This document shows positions 35,738 to 44,980 of a stretch of DNA of 64,000 nucleotides, piece by piece (positions within the stretch are counted from its first letter, which is position 1; every line of letters begins with the position of its first letter). Position numbers and translations under genes: made by a program. Source of the stretch: Commensalibacter papalotli (ex Servin-Garciduenas et al. 2014) (GTDB lineage Bacteria; Pseudomonadota; Alphaproteobacteria; Acetobacterales; Acetobacteraceae); contig NZ_ATSX01000001.1 of NCBI RefSeq assembly GCF_000527695.1, positions 496,001-560,000 on the forward strand, written 5' to 3'. The notes beneath the pieces are model-generated. The model was not told where the DNA came from, searched no databases, and saw only the letters and a program-made list of their open reading frames with translations.

Positions 35738-38197
35738 ATGAAATTTACTTTATCCTGGTTACGTGACCATTTAGATACTAATAAATCCCTTGATGAAATC
35801 TGTGCAGCCTTGAATGTTATTGGGTTAGAAGTTGAAGGGGTGGAAGATCCAGGTAAGACACTTGGTGCATTCAGAATTGCGCGTATTTTATCTGCCGCCC
35901 AACACCCAAATGCAGATCGTTTGCAAGTTTGCCAAGTGGACGCCGGTGAGGGATTTGAGAATGTTCAGGTTGTATGTGGGGCTCCAAATGCCAGAGCTGG
36001 ACTGGTAACCATATTTGCTCCTGTTGGGACTTATGTTCCAGGCAGTGATATTACGCTTAAAGCGGGCAAAATCCGTGGTGAACAAAGTAATGGTATGATG
36101 TGCTCAACCGAAGAGCTTGGGCTTGGTGCAGAGCAAGACGGCATTATGGAGTTGCCAGAAGATGCCACTGTTGGTACATCTTATGTTGATTTTGCGGATT
36201 TAAATGATCCAGTAATTGAAATTTCGATCACACCGAATAGAGGTGATGCGCTATCTATTCGTAATATTGCCAGGGATTTGGCAGCGGTCGGTATGGGGAC
36301 TTTGAAACCTTGGGAACCAAAAGCAGTTGAGGGTTCTTTTCCTTCAGAGATTACATGGGATAATCAATTCACCCAAGCTTGTCCGTGGATATTGGGGCGT
36401 ACAATTACCAATGTAAAAAATGGCCCCAGTCCAGAATGGCTGCAAGCGCGATTAAGAGCTGTTGGCGTTCGTCCAATATCACTGCTTGTTGATATTACTA
36501 ATTTCTTTACGTTTGATCTTGGTCGTCCATTACATGTATTTGACGTTGATAAAATTACAGGAAACACATTAACGCTTTGTCCTGGTCAAGGTGAAAAATT
36601 CATTGCTTTAGATGGCAAAGAATATCAAGTTACAGACAAAGATTGTGTGATTGCTGATCAATCTGGTGTTCAGTCTCTGGCTGGATTGATGGGCGGAGAG
36701 CATACAGGTGTAACAGAAGAAACTTCCAGTGTTTTTATCGAATGTGCTTTATTTAACCCAGTAACCATCGCATTAAGTGGCCGTCGTCATTTTATCACAA
36801 CAGATGCCCGACAACGTTTCGAACGGGGTGTAGATCAAGCATTATTACCAGATGCAATGGAAGCTGCTACACAGATGATTTTGGATCTTTGTGGTGGGAA
36901 AGCCAGCGAAGTGGTAAGCGTTGGTGCTGAACCTGCGTGGCAACGCAATGCGACCTTACGTTTTGCACAGTTAAAAGAATTTGGTGGGATGGAAGTTGCT
37001 CCACACAAAGTAGTCGAGATTTTAACATCCTTGGGTTTTATAGTGCAAAATCAAGATGAGTTTTCGGTAACTGTTGAAATACCTTCATGGCGAAATGATA
37101 TTGTGATGCCCATGAATATGTCACAACATCCCAGTATCGAAGCTGTGAGAGCTGTCGACCTTCAACAAATTGCACACGCAATGGAAGGTGAAGTTGATCT
37201 GATTGAAGAAGTTTTACGCATCATCGGTTTGGATCATGTACCAGAGGTTTCATTGCCAAGATGCCAAGCTATTCCAAAAGCAGCGTTGACCCCCGAGCAA
37301 GAACGCTCTACTTATTGTGCTCGTATATTAGCAGCGCGTGCTTTGGTAGAAACGGTTGGTTTTTCTTTTGTTGATCATGAGATTGCAGCGCGTTTGGGTG
37401 ATGCTTCAGAGGATTTGCGTTTGCTTAATCCAATTTCAAATGATATGGATCAGTTGCGTCCAACACCTTTGGCTTCATTGTTACCAACAGCACAACGTAA
37501 TATTGCTCGAGGATGGGCTAATATTGGATTTTTTGAAGTTGGCCCTGCTTTCGTTCAAGAGTTTGAAAAAACAATTGCCGCAGGCATACGTTATGGGGTA
37601 ATGCCCCGCCAGATTAACGGTAAAGCACCAGAAGTTACCTTATGGGACGTTAAAGCAGATGTCTATACGGTGCTTGAAGGTTTGGGGGTTACTGTAGATT
37701 CTTTACAAGTAACAACTGATACGCCGATCTATTATCATCCTGGTCGTTCTGGTCGATTAAGCTTGGGCCCCAAAAATATTTTGGGTTATTTTGGAGAATT
37801 ACATCCATCTTTGGTCAAAGAATTTGGATTTGACCAGGCACCTATGATTTTTGAAATTATGGTTGATAATATAATTTCTAAAAAAGCACAAAAGAAAAAA
37901 CCACCTTTCTTGCCACCATTCCAACCCTTAAAGCGTGATTTTGCTTTTGTAGTGAAAAAAGACGTGCAAGTGGGTAAAGTGCTTAGTGCAGCCAAACAAG
38001 CTGATCGTCAATTTATATCTAACGTAGAGCTTTTTGACGTTTATGTAGGTGAAAAAGTATCAGAAGGAAATAAATCTGTTGCTATTCAAGTTACATTGCA
38101 GCCTCAGGATCACAGTTTAAAAGACGAAGAAATTGAGGCAATTTCCCAAAAAATTATCAAAGAAGTTTCGCGACTAACAGGTGGAACTTTACGGTAA
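35738..38197 (+). CDS. pheT: Phenylalanyl-tRNA synthetase beta subunit
   Basis: 819 residues, normal length. Domains in order: N-terminal B1 with tRNA-binding OB fold ('HPNADRLQVCQVDAGEG', 'VVCGAPNARAG'), B3/B4 editing domain ('SITPNRGDALSIRNIARDLAA', 'DITNFFTFDLGRPLHVFD'), B5 ('LTSLGFIV'), catalytic-like core, and a C-terminal FDX-ACB domain ('PPFQPLKRDFAFVV'-like ending, 'IKEVSRLTGGTLR'). Partner of PheS. There is an extra stretch of about 35 residues around 450-480 ('MNMSQHPSIEAVRAVDLQQIAHAM' region) that is longer than I expect between B5 strands. Confidence 0.96.
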   Translation: MKFTLSWLRDHLDTNKSLDEICAALNVIGLEVEGVEDPGKTLGAFRIARILSAAQHPNADRLQVCQVDAGEGFENVQVVCGAPNARAGLVTIFAPVGTYVPGSDITLKAGKIRGEQSNGMMCSTEELGLGAEQDGIMELPEDATVGTSYVDFADLNDPVIEISITPNRGDALSIRNIARDLAAVGMGTLKPWEPKAVEGSFPSEITWDNQFTQACPWILGRTITNVKNGPSPEWLQARLRAVGVRPISLLVDITNFFTFDLGRPLHVFDVDKITGNTLTLCPGQGEKFIALDGKEYQVTDKDCVIADQSGVQSLAGLMGGEHTGVTEETSSVFIECALFNPVTIALSGRRHFITTDARQRFERGVDQALLPDAMEAATQMILDLCGGKASEVVSVGAEPAWQRNATLRFAQLKEFGGMEVAPHKVVEILTSLGFIVQNQDEFSVTVEIPSWRNDIVMPMNMSQHPSIEAVRAVDLQQIAHAMEGEVDLIEEVLRIIGLDHVPEVSLPRCQAIPKAALTPEQERSTYCARILAARALVETVGFSFVDHEIAARLGDASEDLRLLNPISNDMDQLRPTPLASLLPTAQRNIARGWANIGFFEVGPAFVQEFEKTIAAGIRYGVMPRQINGKAPEVTLWDVKADVYTVLEGLGVTVDSLQVTTDTPIYYHPGRSGRLSLGPKNILGYFGELHPSLVKEFGFDQAPMIFEIMVDNIISKKAQKKKPPFLPPFQPLKRDFAFVVKKDVQVGKVLSAAKQADRQFISNVELFDVYVGEKVSEGNKSVAIQVTLQPQDHSLKDEEIEAISQKIIKEVSRLTGGTLR

Positions 38198-38212
38198 AGT
38201 AAGAATATGAAT

Positions 38213-38248
38213 AAAAGCCCATGTAGGTATTCTGCATGGGCTTTTTTT
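38213..38248 (+). terminator. Terminator of the pheST transcript
   Basis: AAAAGCCCATG (38213-38223) pairs with CATGGGCTTTT (38235-38245), 11-base stem, T-run to 38248. A near copy of the same hairpin stands before the second DMT gene. Confidence 0.9.
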
Positions 38249-38285
38249 GTTTTACTATTCTTTATTTAAATTGGTTCGTATAATA

Positions 38286-39191
38286 ATGTCATCTTTACAA
38301 AAAAACTCTATCAGAAAATCTAAACTTCTTGTAGCAACAGGTTCAGGTTTACTTACTATCTTACTTTGGTCAAGTTTGGCTGTAATGACAACTTCTTTGC
38401 CAAATATTCCCAGATTTCAGCTTTTATGGTTTGGATTTGGCGAAGCTTTTATTATTGGTAGTATTATCCTAGCCTTGACTGGGCGCTTACGAGAAATGGC
38501 TCAGCCTTTTGCACCTTGGTTTACGGCTTTTTGTGGGATTTTCTTTTTTCATTTATTCTACTTTGTTGGATTAAATTTTGCCCCCCCAGCCAAAGTGACG
38601 TTACTTTCTTATTTGTGGCCAACAATGTTGGTTGTTTGTATTGCATTTTTAAGCAAAAAACATTTTCATATTGCTTATTTATTTGGGGCACTGATGGGAT
38701 TGATTGGAACAGTTTTCATTATGCCTGCTGATAAAGGTTCTGTCTTAACTTCTGGGGTCTTTTTTGGTTATTTCTTGGGATGTTTATGTGCAATTGTTTG
38801 GACAATTTATTCAATTGTTAATCGTAAATATACTTCTGTTCCAACAGGAATGATAATTGGCGTTTGTGGAGGAATTTCTTTGGTTTCAATGGCTATTCAT
38901 TTTGCGTTTGAACCTACAATTATGCCGCAATCCTTTAAAGAGATGGCTATTATTTTATACTTAGGGTGTGGTCCTATGGGAATTGCGTTTTTGGCATGGG
39001 ATTATGCAACCAAGAATGCTAATTTATCTTTAATGGGATCATTATCGTATTTAGCTCCATTACTTTCTACTTTATGGTTAGTTATTGCAGGGAGAGCACC
39101 TGCAACAGTTGGGTTATTAGTGGCTGTTATTTTGATTGTGGGTGGTGCTGTGGTTGCAACCTATCCATTAAAAAAAACAAAAGAATCATAA
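38286..39191 (+). CDS. DMT family transporter, YddG-like (copy 1)
   Basis: 301 residues from ATG 38286, chosen because it aligns with the start of the tandem paralogue; an in-frame TTG at 38247 lies in the terminator. Ten helices, two EamA halves. 'LLSYLWPTMLVVCIAFLSKK', 'IVWTIYSIVNRKY', 'GIAFLAWDYATKNANLSLMGSLSYLAPLLSTLW' region (about 242-274) match the YddG aromatic amino acid exporter group (YLWP, NKY-like, AW-x-x-G). Inner-membrane efflux permease. Immediately follows the pheST terminator. Confidence 0.88.
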   Translation: MSSLQKNSIRKSKLLVATGSGLLTILLWSSLAVMTTSLPNIPRFQLLWFGFGEAFIIGSIILALTGRLREMAQPFAPWFTAFCGIFFFHLFYFVGLNFAPPAKVTLLSYLWPTMLVVCIAFLSKKHFHIAYLFGALMGLIGTVFIMPADKGSVLTSGVFFGYFLGCLCAIVWTIYSIVNRKYTSVPTGMIIGVCGGISLVSMAIHFAFEPTIMPQSFKEMAIILYLGCGPMGIAFLAWDYATKNANLSLMGSLSYLAPLLSTLWLVIAGRAPATVGLLVAVILIVGGAVVATYPLKKTKES

Positions 39192-39305
39192 AATTATACT
39201 AGATTTATATGATCTGATATTTAGGAGATATATACATAATAATTAAATTTAATAAATACTGTATCTAGGATTATCATATTAGCATAACATCTAATTAAAC
39301 TGTAC

Positions 39306-39336
39306 AAGTCCATGCCAATTTGTGTGGGCTTTTTTA
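39306..39336 (+). terminator. Terminator between the tandem DMT genes
   Basis: AAGTCCA (39306-39312) pairs with TGGGCTT (39325-39331) including one G-T pair, then a run of T. Sequence and position mirror the hairpin at 38213-38248, so it probably was copied with the gene. Confidence 0.7.
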
Positions 39337-39363
39337 ATTTAATATTTTGTTGGTTTATTAAAG

Positions 39364-40269
39364 ATGTCCATTATTAAAAAGTCAGCCATTATAAAATCTA
39401 GAATGTTTTTAGGAACATCGGCTGGGTTATTAACGATTTTACTGTGGTCCAGCTCCTCCGTTACGATCACTTCTTTACCGCATATTCCAAGGTTTCAGCT
39501 TTTGTGGTTTGGCTTTGGTGAAGCATTTATTATTGGCAGTATTATTTTAGCTTTCACTGGGCGCTTACAAGAAATGGTGCAACCTATAGCATCTTGGTTA
39601 ACGGCGTTTTGTGGTCTATTTTTCTTTTATGTATTTGATTATTTAGGACTTAGCTTTGCGCCTCCTGCCAAAGTAACCTTGTTATCTTATCTGTGGCCGA
39701 TTATGTTGGTTATTGCGCTTGCAATTTTAAGTAAAAGACAATTCCATATTGCTTACTTATTAGGGGCAGTCATGGGCTTGGTAGGTATGATTTGTTTAAT
39801 GCCTGCGGATAAAGGTTCTGTAATTAATTTTACAGTTGTTCTTGGGTATATTTTTGGCTTGTTAAGTGGTGTTGTTTGGGCAATTTATTCGATTGTTAAT
39901 CGTAAATATGCTGCTGTTCCAACAGCAATGATGATTGGGGTGTGTGGCGGTATTGCATTGGTTTCTATGGCTATTCATTTTATGTTTGAAACCACTATCA
40001 TGCCAAATTCTCTAAAAGATATTTGTATTATTTTGTATCTAGGATGTGGTCCCATAGGGGTTGCGTTTTTAGCTTGGGATTATGCGACTAAGAATGCAGA
40101 TTTGTCTTTAATCGGATCGTTATCCTATTTAGCACCGTTACTTTCAACTTGTTGGTTAGTGCTGGCAGGAAGGGCCTCTGTAACGTTTAGCTTGCTATTT
40201 GCTGTTCTTTTAATTGTAGGGGGAGCTGTTGTTGCAGCCTATCCATTAAAAAAAGAAAAAGGATCGTAG
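39364..40269 (+). CDS. DMT family transporter, YddG-like (copy 2)
   Basis: 301 residues, same length and layout as the upstream copy: 'RFQLLWFGFGEAFIIGSIIL', 'PPAKVTLLSYLWPIMLV', 'WAIYSIVNRKYAAVPTAMM', 'LAWDYATKNADLSLIGSLSYL'. Most differences are in the first-helix and loop residues ('HIPRFQLL' shared; 'FVGLNFAP' against 'YLGLSFAP'). A direct tandem duplicate; both frames intact, so both are probably used. Lies 83 bases upstream of lepA. Confidence 0.88.
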   Translation: MSIIKKSAIIKSRMFLGTSAGLLTILLWSSSSVTITSLPHIPRFQLLWFGFGEAFIIGSIILAFTGRLQEMVQPIASWLTAFCGLFFFYVFDYLGLSFAPPAKVTLLSYLWPIMLVIALAILSKRQFHIAYLLGAVMGLVGMICLMPADKGSVINFTVVLGYIFGLLSGVVWAIYSIVNRKYAAVPTAMMIGVCGGIALVSMAIHFMFETTIMPNSLKDICIILYLGCGPIGVAFLAWDYATKNADLSLIGSLSYLAPLLSTCWLVLAGRASVTFSLLFAVLLIVGGAVVAAYPLKKEKGS

Positions 40270-40352
40270 TATTTTTTAGCAAAAGCGTATAGAAATATGC
40301 TTTAATATACTATTATTGTTTAAGTTATCATTTTTGCCTTGTTGGTGCCCCT

Positions 40353-42158
40353 ATGACAGATACGCCTTTAGAATTAATCCGTAATTTTTCAATTATCGCC
40401 CATATTGATCATGGGAAATCAACCCTTGCTGATCGGTTGATTCAAGCTTGTGGTGGGTTAACCCAGCGAGAGATGCAAGCGCAAGTTTTAGATAGTATGG
40501 ATATTGAACGTGAACGCGGTATTACCATTAAAGCGCAAACAGTAAGATTGCAATATAAGGCAAAAGATGGTCAAACCTATATATTAAATTTGATGGATAC
40601 GCCGGGCCATGTTGATTTTGCATATGAGGTTAGTCGTTCCTTGGCTGCGTGTGAAGGATCCTTGTTGGTTGTTGACGCTTCTCAAGGGGTGGAAGCACAA
40701 ACACTTGCCAATGTGTATCAAGCTATTGATGCGCGCCATGAAATTGTGCCTGTATTAAACAAAGTTGATTTACCAGCTGCTGATGTAGAGGCAACCAAAG
40801 CACAAATAGAAGAAATTATTGGTATTCCAGCAGATGATGCGATTGGAGTATCCGCCAAAACAGGGTTAAATATCGAAGCTGTCTTGGATGCTTTGGTAAC
40901 ACGTCTTCCACCACCAACAGGAGATGTCGATGCGCCTTTACAAGCACTGTTGGTTGATAGTTGGTATGATACTTATTTAGGTGTTATTATTTTGGTGCGT
41001 GTTAAAGCAGGACGCATCAAAAAAGGTATGCGTATTCGTATGATGTTTAACAATAGCACCTATAGTGTTGAACAAGTTGGTGTGTTTACCCCGCATATGC
41101 GCGAAGTAGAATCTTTAGGCGCAGGAGAGATGGGTTTTATTAATGCAGCAATTAAAACCGTTGCTGATTGTCATGTTGGGGATACCATTACTGATGATAA
41201 AAAACCAGCAGCCAAAGTACTGGATGGATTTAAACCGTCTGTGCCTGTAGTTTGGTGTGGTTTATATCCAATGGATGCGGATGATTTTGAAAAATTACGT
41301 GAAAGCTTAGGTAAACTGCAACTTAATGATGCGTCTTTTCACTATGAACCTGAAACTTCTGCAGCTTTAGGTTTTGGGTTTAGATGTGGTTTTCTTGGTT
41401 TATTACATTTAGAAATTATCCAAGAACGATTAAGTCGTGAATTCGATCTAAACTTGATCGCAACAGCACCATCTGTTGTTTATCATTTATTTAAAAATGA
41501 TGGATCAATAGAGGATTTGCATAATCCTGCAGATATGCCTGATCCAACTTCTATTGATCATATTGAAGAGCCTTGGATCAAAGCCTCTATTATGGTGCCA
41601 GATGAATATTTGGGTGCTGTATTGGGATTATGTACAGAACGACGTGGAGAGCAGATCGATTTAACTTATGTTGGATCAAGAGCAATGGCAATTTATCGTT
41701 TACCATTGAATGAAGTTGTCTTCGACTTTTATGATCGTTTAAAATCTGCAACTCGTGGTTACGCTAGTTTTGAATATCAAATGGACGGGTATGAAGAAAG
41801 TGATCTTGTTCGGATCAGTATTTTGGTAAACCAAGAGCCGGTCGATGCTTTGGCATTTGTGGCCCATCGTTCTGTAGCAGAGAGTAGGGGGCGTGCTATT
41901 TGCTCCAAGTTAAAAGATTTGATTCCTCGCCAACTATTTAAAATTGCGGTTCAAGCAGCCATTGGTGGACGTGTTATTGCTCGTGAGACGATTGGGGCTT
42001 TGTCCAAGGACGTAACGGCCAAATGTTATGGTGGTGATATTTCCCGTAAACGTAAGTTGTTGGACAAACAAAAAGAAGGCAAAAAGCGGATGCGCCAATT
42101 TGGTAAAGTTGAAATTCCACAATCTGCTTTTCTTGCAGCATTGAAAATTGACCGATAA
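40353..42158 (+). CDS. lepA: Elongation factor 4 (LepA), ribosome back-translocase GTPase
   Basis: 601 residues, full length. G1 '[16 protein letters not shown]', G2 region '[14 protein letters not shown]', G3 '[16 protein letters not shown]', G4 'NKVDLP', G5 'SAKTGLN'. Downstream EF-G-like domains and the LepA-specific C-terminal domain ending 'FLAALKIDR' ('[15 protein letters not shown]'). A translation GTPase acting on stalled or mis-translocated ribosomes, membrane-associated in some growth states. Confidence 0.98.
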   Translation: MTDTPLELIRNFSIIAHIDHGKSTLADRLIQACGGLTQREMQAQVLDSMDIERERGITIKAQTVRLQYKAKDGQTYILNLMDTPGHVDFAYEVSRSLAACEGSLLVVDASQGVEAQTLANVYQAIDARHEIVPVLNKVDLPAADVEATKAQIEEIIGIPADDAIGVSAKTGLNIEAVLDALVTRLPPPTGDVDAPLQALLVDSWYDTYLGVIILVRVKAGRIKKGMRIRMMFNNSTYSVEQVGVFTPHMREVESLGAGEMGFINAAIKTVADCHVGDTITDDKKPAAKVLDGFKPSVPVVWCGLYPMDADDFEKLRESLGKLQLNDASFHYEPETSAALGFGFRCGFLGLLHLEIIQERLSREFDLNLIATAPSVVYHLFKNDGSIEDLHNPADMPDPTSIDHIEEPWIKASIMVPDEYLGAVLGLCTERRGEQIDLTYVGSRAMAIYRLPLNEVVFDFYDRLKSATRGYASFEYQMDGYEESDLVRISILVNQEPVDALAFVAHRSVAESRGRAICSKLKDLIPRQLFKIAVQAAIGGRVIARETIGALSKDVTAKCYGGDISRKRKLLDKQKEGKKRMRQFGKVEIPQSAFLAALKIDR

Positions 42159-42163
42159 TCCTA

Positions 42164-42208
42164 TTTTCTATTCATAAGATGCGTTAGTTTGCTTTTATGA
42201 ATAGAAAA
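42164..42208. terminator. Long hairpin after lepA
   Basis: TTTTCTATTCATAA (42164-42177) is a perfect inverted match of TTATGAATAGAAAA (42195-42208); 14-base stem, 17-base loop, five bases after the lepA stop. There is no clear T-run after it on the + strand, so termination is likely but not certain. Confidence 0.6.
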
Positions 42209-42791
42209 TTCAAGCCATTGGGTTTGATAAAATATTATTAAATTATATGTTAATCATTTCAACCTCAATAAAGGTTTTCGTGCGAGTGTGAATTATCTTG
42301 ATGATGGTATTTATGAGGTAGTGTGGTGGCCTTTACTTAAAATGAAGTGAAGTATTAGTTAAACTCTTTAAATATGGGCGAGAATGGGAAATTATCATCC
42401 TATGATTTGCCATATCATTGTTCTGAAAAAACATCTTTGTTTTTTATATCAATGCATAGCTGATTTTGCAGAAGTTGATAAATATTTTTATAATATTTTA
42501 TAAGTAAAACCTATAAAATCAATTAAAGATTTTAATCTTAAATTTATTCAGATCTAGGTTGATCATAGTGTCGATTTTTACTCTATGTTCTGCTCTTAAT
42601 TTATGAGGTCATTATATAGTATCATTTTTGTGTATCTACATTATCCTAGTGTCATATACTTCTGTGTAAGATTGATGTTGGTTAGCTTTGAAATATACCC
42701 TAATTATATTTACAAAAATTTTTGAAAGAGGATAAGTTTTACATGTGAGTATCTTGTTTCAGATAAAATAATGAGGAACTTCATTGTTTTA
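42209..42791. other. Gene-free stretch between lepA and the umuC-like gene
   Basis: About 580 AT-rich bases. A short frame around 42255-42350 reads 'NLNKGFRASVNYLDDGIYEVVWWPLL' in part (key: W-W-P near its end) without a start, and may be a remnant. No repeat or RNA gene seen. Confidence 0.45.
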
Positions 42792-44057
42792 TCAAGCTTT
42801 AACCACAGGCAGTTCATTCCACTTTGTTGTATATCGCTGGCTTAATAAGTCTCGTTTTAAGTTCCATGGTGCATTTGCGTTTGTGCCACCAAAGCTGATG
42901 GTGTTGCTTCCCATTTTTTTATTGATTGTATCTAGTGTTTGCATCAAACGATTACTATGTTTTTTTACCTCCTCATCTTCGATAGGGCTAAAAAAATTGA
43001 GTTGCCGTTTATCCTGATTAATAACGTCCAACATCATTACGCCTGCTTTTTGGTAAAAGTAATTTTCTTTAAATATTTGATAAACACCATTCTGGGCTGC
43101 CTTAATAATATCACGAGTATCATTTGTTGGATAGAGAAGGGGAATGACGATTGATGGATGGTATTGAGATTGTTGTTCACCAAAACGATTGGTTTTTAAA
43201 AAGACAAGAACTGCTTGTGCCAATGAATGTTGAGCGCGCAGTTTTTCTGCACCTTTACTGGCATGTAGCCGAATAGCTTCCTGCAGATCATTAAGATCAT
43301 TTGTAGTTTTTCCAAAGCTACGAGAAGTCATGATATTCTTTTTGGGTGTATGTATTCCTTCTAGTTCAATACAAGGAGTGCCGCGCAATTCTAAAATAGT
43401 GCGTTCTAGGACAACAGAGAATTGTTTGCCTAGAAGATTGGCATTACAATTTTTAAGTTGCCATGCTGTTTGAATACCCATATTAGTTAATTTGGCTGAT
43501 ATTTTCCGACCGACGCCCCAGATTTCAGAAACAGGAAGTTGCTTTAAGGTGGTTTCAAATACAGTATTATCAAGTTGTAATCGATAAACGCCGTGGTGCT
43601 CTGGGTTCTTTTTGGCAAGATGATTAGCGATTTTAGCTAACGTTCGGGTTGGTGCTATTCCAATTGAAACGGGAATGCCCGTGCATTTACGAATTATTAT
43701 CCTCAGAGAGCGACAATATTCAATTGGATTTTGTTGATATTGCAGGCGCAAAAAGGCCTCGTCAATTGAATAAAGCTCTGTGTCGTAGATATAGTCTTGA
43801 ACAATAGAGAAGACCCTTTGGCTCATATCACCATAAAGCTCATAATTAGAGCTGAGTAAGGTTATTTTCTTTTTGATATGAGGTGGAATTTTAAACGCGG
43901 GCATTGCCATTGGTACAAAAGGTTTAAGTTCATTGGATCTGGCAATAACACAACCATCATTATTTGAAAGGATACCTATAGCTTTCCCTTCTAGTTTGGG
44001 ATTAAAAACGCGCTCACAAGAAGCGTAGAAGTTATTGCAGTCAATTAAGCCATACAT
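42792..44057 (-). CDS. umuC: Y-family DNA polymerase, UmuC type
   Basis: 421 residues, UmuC length. 'MYGLIDCNNFYASCERVFNP' with the first catalytic Asp, 'GILSNNDGCVIARSNE', and the second catalytic pair in 'LYSIDEAFLRL' (S-I-D-E). 'VSIGIAPTRTLAKIANHLAKKNP' is the palm segment, and the C-terminal little-finger domain ends near 'GGTNANAPWNLKRDLLSQRYTT'. It copies past damaged bases. No umuD lies next to it, although UmuC normally needs UmuD'. No clear LexA-type box was found upstream. Confidence 0.92.
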   Translation of the reverse strand: MYGLIDCNNFYASCERVFNPKLEGKAIGILSNNDGCVIARSNELKPFVPMAMPAFKIPPHIKKKITLLSSNYELYGDMSQRVFSIVQDYIYDTELYSIDEAFLRLQYQQNPIEYCRSLRIIIRKCTGIPVSIGIAPTRTLAKIANHLAKKNPEHHGVYRLQLDNTVFETTLKQLPVSEIWGVGRKISAKLTNMGIQTAWQLKNCNANLLGKQFSVVLERTILELRGTPCIELEGIHTPKKNIMTSRSFGKTTNDLNDLQEAIRLHASKGAEKLRAQHSLAQAVLVFLKTNRFGEQQSQYHPSIVIPLLYPTNDTRDIIKAAQNGVYQIFKENYFYQKAGVMMLDVINQDKRQLNFFSPIEDEEVKKHSNRLMQTLDTINKKMGSNTISFGGTNANAPWNLKRDLLSQRYTTKWNELPVVKA

Positions 44058-44191
44058 AATTGAGAATCAATCAATAAAGAAATTTATTTAAAATATCTAT
44101 TTTTAGTAATAAATTCAATGACTTTTTTCAAAATAAACATTTCCTTTTTTATGATTTTTTAAACAATTTTTTTTCATCAAAGGAACACAAA

Positions 44192-44460
44192 ATGTTTAAA
44201 GTCACTGTGGATATTTAGATATTTTATTTGAAAATGAAATTGTAACTCCAGCCTTGAATTGTTTAGGTTTTGGCGGTGCTAGAGCCACTAATCAAGTTAG
44301 GGCTACATTTTTGGCATAGAAATATGCTGAAAGTTGCACGTATCTAAAACAACTTGGCAAAAACTCTGCTATGGATACTATGCAGATGGAACCAACGACA
44401 TATAATCATATTTAAAATTTTTTGCAGCACAGATAAACGAAAAAAATTCGTGAGGTTTGA
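44192..44460 (+). pseudogene. Remnant of a phage lysin-like gene
   Basis: An AAAGGAAC site and ATG (44192) start a dead frame. From 44227 one frame, broken by stops, reads 'ENEIVTPALNCLGFGGARATNQV', then 'AESCTYLKQLGKNSAMDTMQMEPTTYNHI' (pieces of under 20 residues: 'YLKQLGKNSAMDTMQMEP'). The spacing of A-E-S, Y-L-x-Q-x-G, A-M, and M-Q-M-E-P-x-T matches a family of phage proteins thought to be lysins. Four or more stops make it non-functional. Lies 200 bases left of tRNA-Ser. Confidence 0.5.
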
Positions 44461-44661
44461 CATTTTTAATAGCTATATCTGATCAAGGCTTCTTCGTTTT
44501 AGCCATAATAGCCCTATTAAAACATTGATACCCCTTATTATACCCCTATTTTTATGGGATGCAATGGGTCTGTTTGATATCATATGGGATCTTTATTAAT
44601 GAAATAAATGGCTGTTTTATTTTGAATTTGGTATTATTTGAAACAATATATAAATCTTATA

Positions 44662-44752
44662 TGGCGGAGAGAATGGGATTCGAACCCATGGTACGCTATT
44701 AACGCACACACGCTTTCCAAGCGTGCGCCTTAAGCCGCTCGGCCATCTCTCC
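44662..44752 (-). tRNA. tRNA-Ser (anticodon GGA)
   Basis: Read on the minus strand: acceptor GGAGAGA (from 44752) pairs with TCTCTCC (44672-44666), anticodon loop CTTGGAAAG region gives GGA, long variable arm typical of serine tRNAs, T-loop GGTTCGAATCC. The 3' CCA is encoded (44664-44662). Reads UCC and UCU. Confidence 0.95.
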
Positions 44753-44980
44753 TAAAGATTGCCTCAGTAAAAAGAACAATATCAATTTTTTCATAAGAGG
44801 CAAGTAAAAAAAATTATTTTCTGATTTTTTTAATTATTAGTTGAGAATAATGAGGATTTAAGTCGTCTGAAGCATTTTATTGTTTTTTTTAGGTCATACT
44901 AAAAGAAATATATATATCAAAGTGATCCATAAGTGCTTTTATTTGTTTGGTTTTACAAAGATTATTGCTATTAATTTCGT

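Noticed and set aside
42255-42350. Short coding-like fragment ending in W-W-P
   Set aside because: No start codon, no family recognised; left as part of a gene-free stretch.
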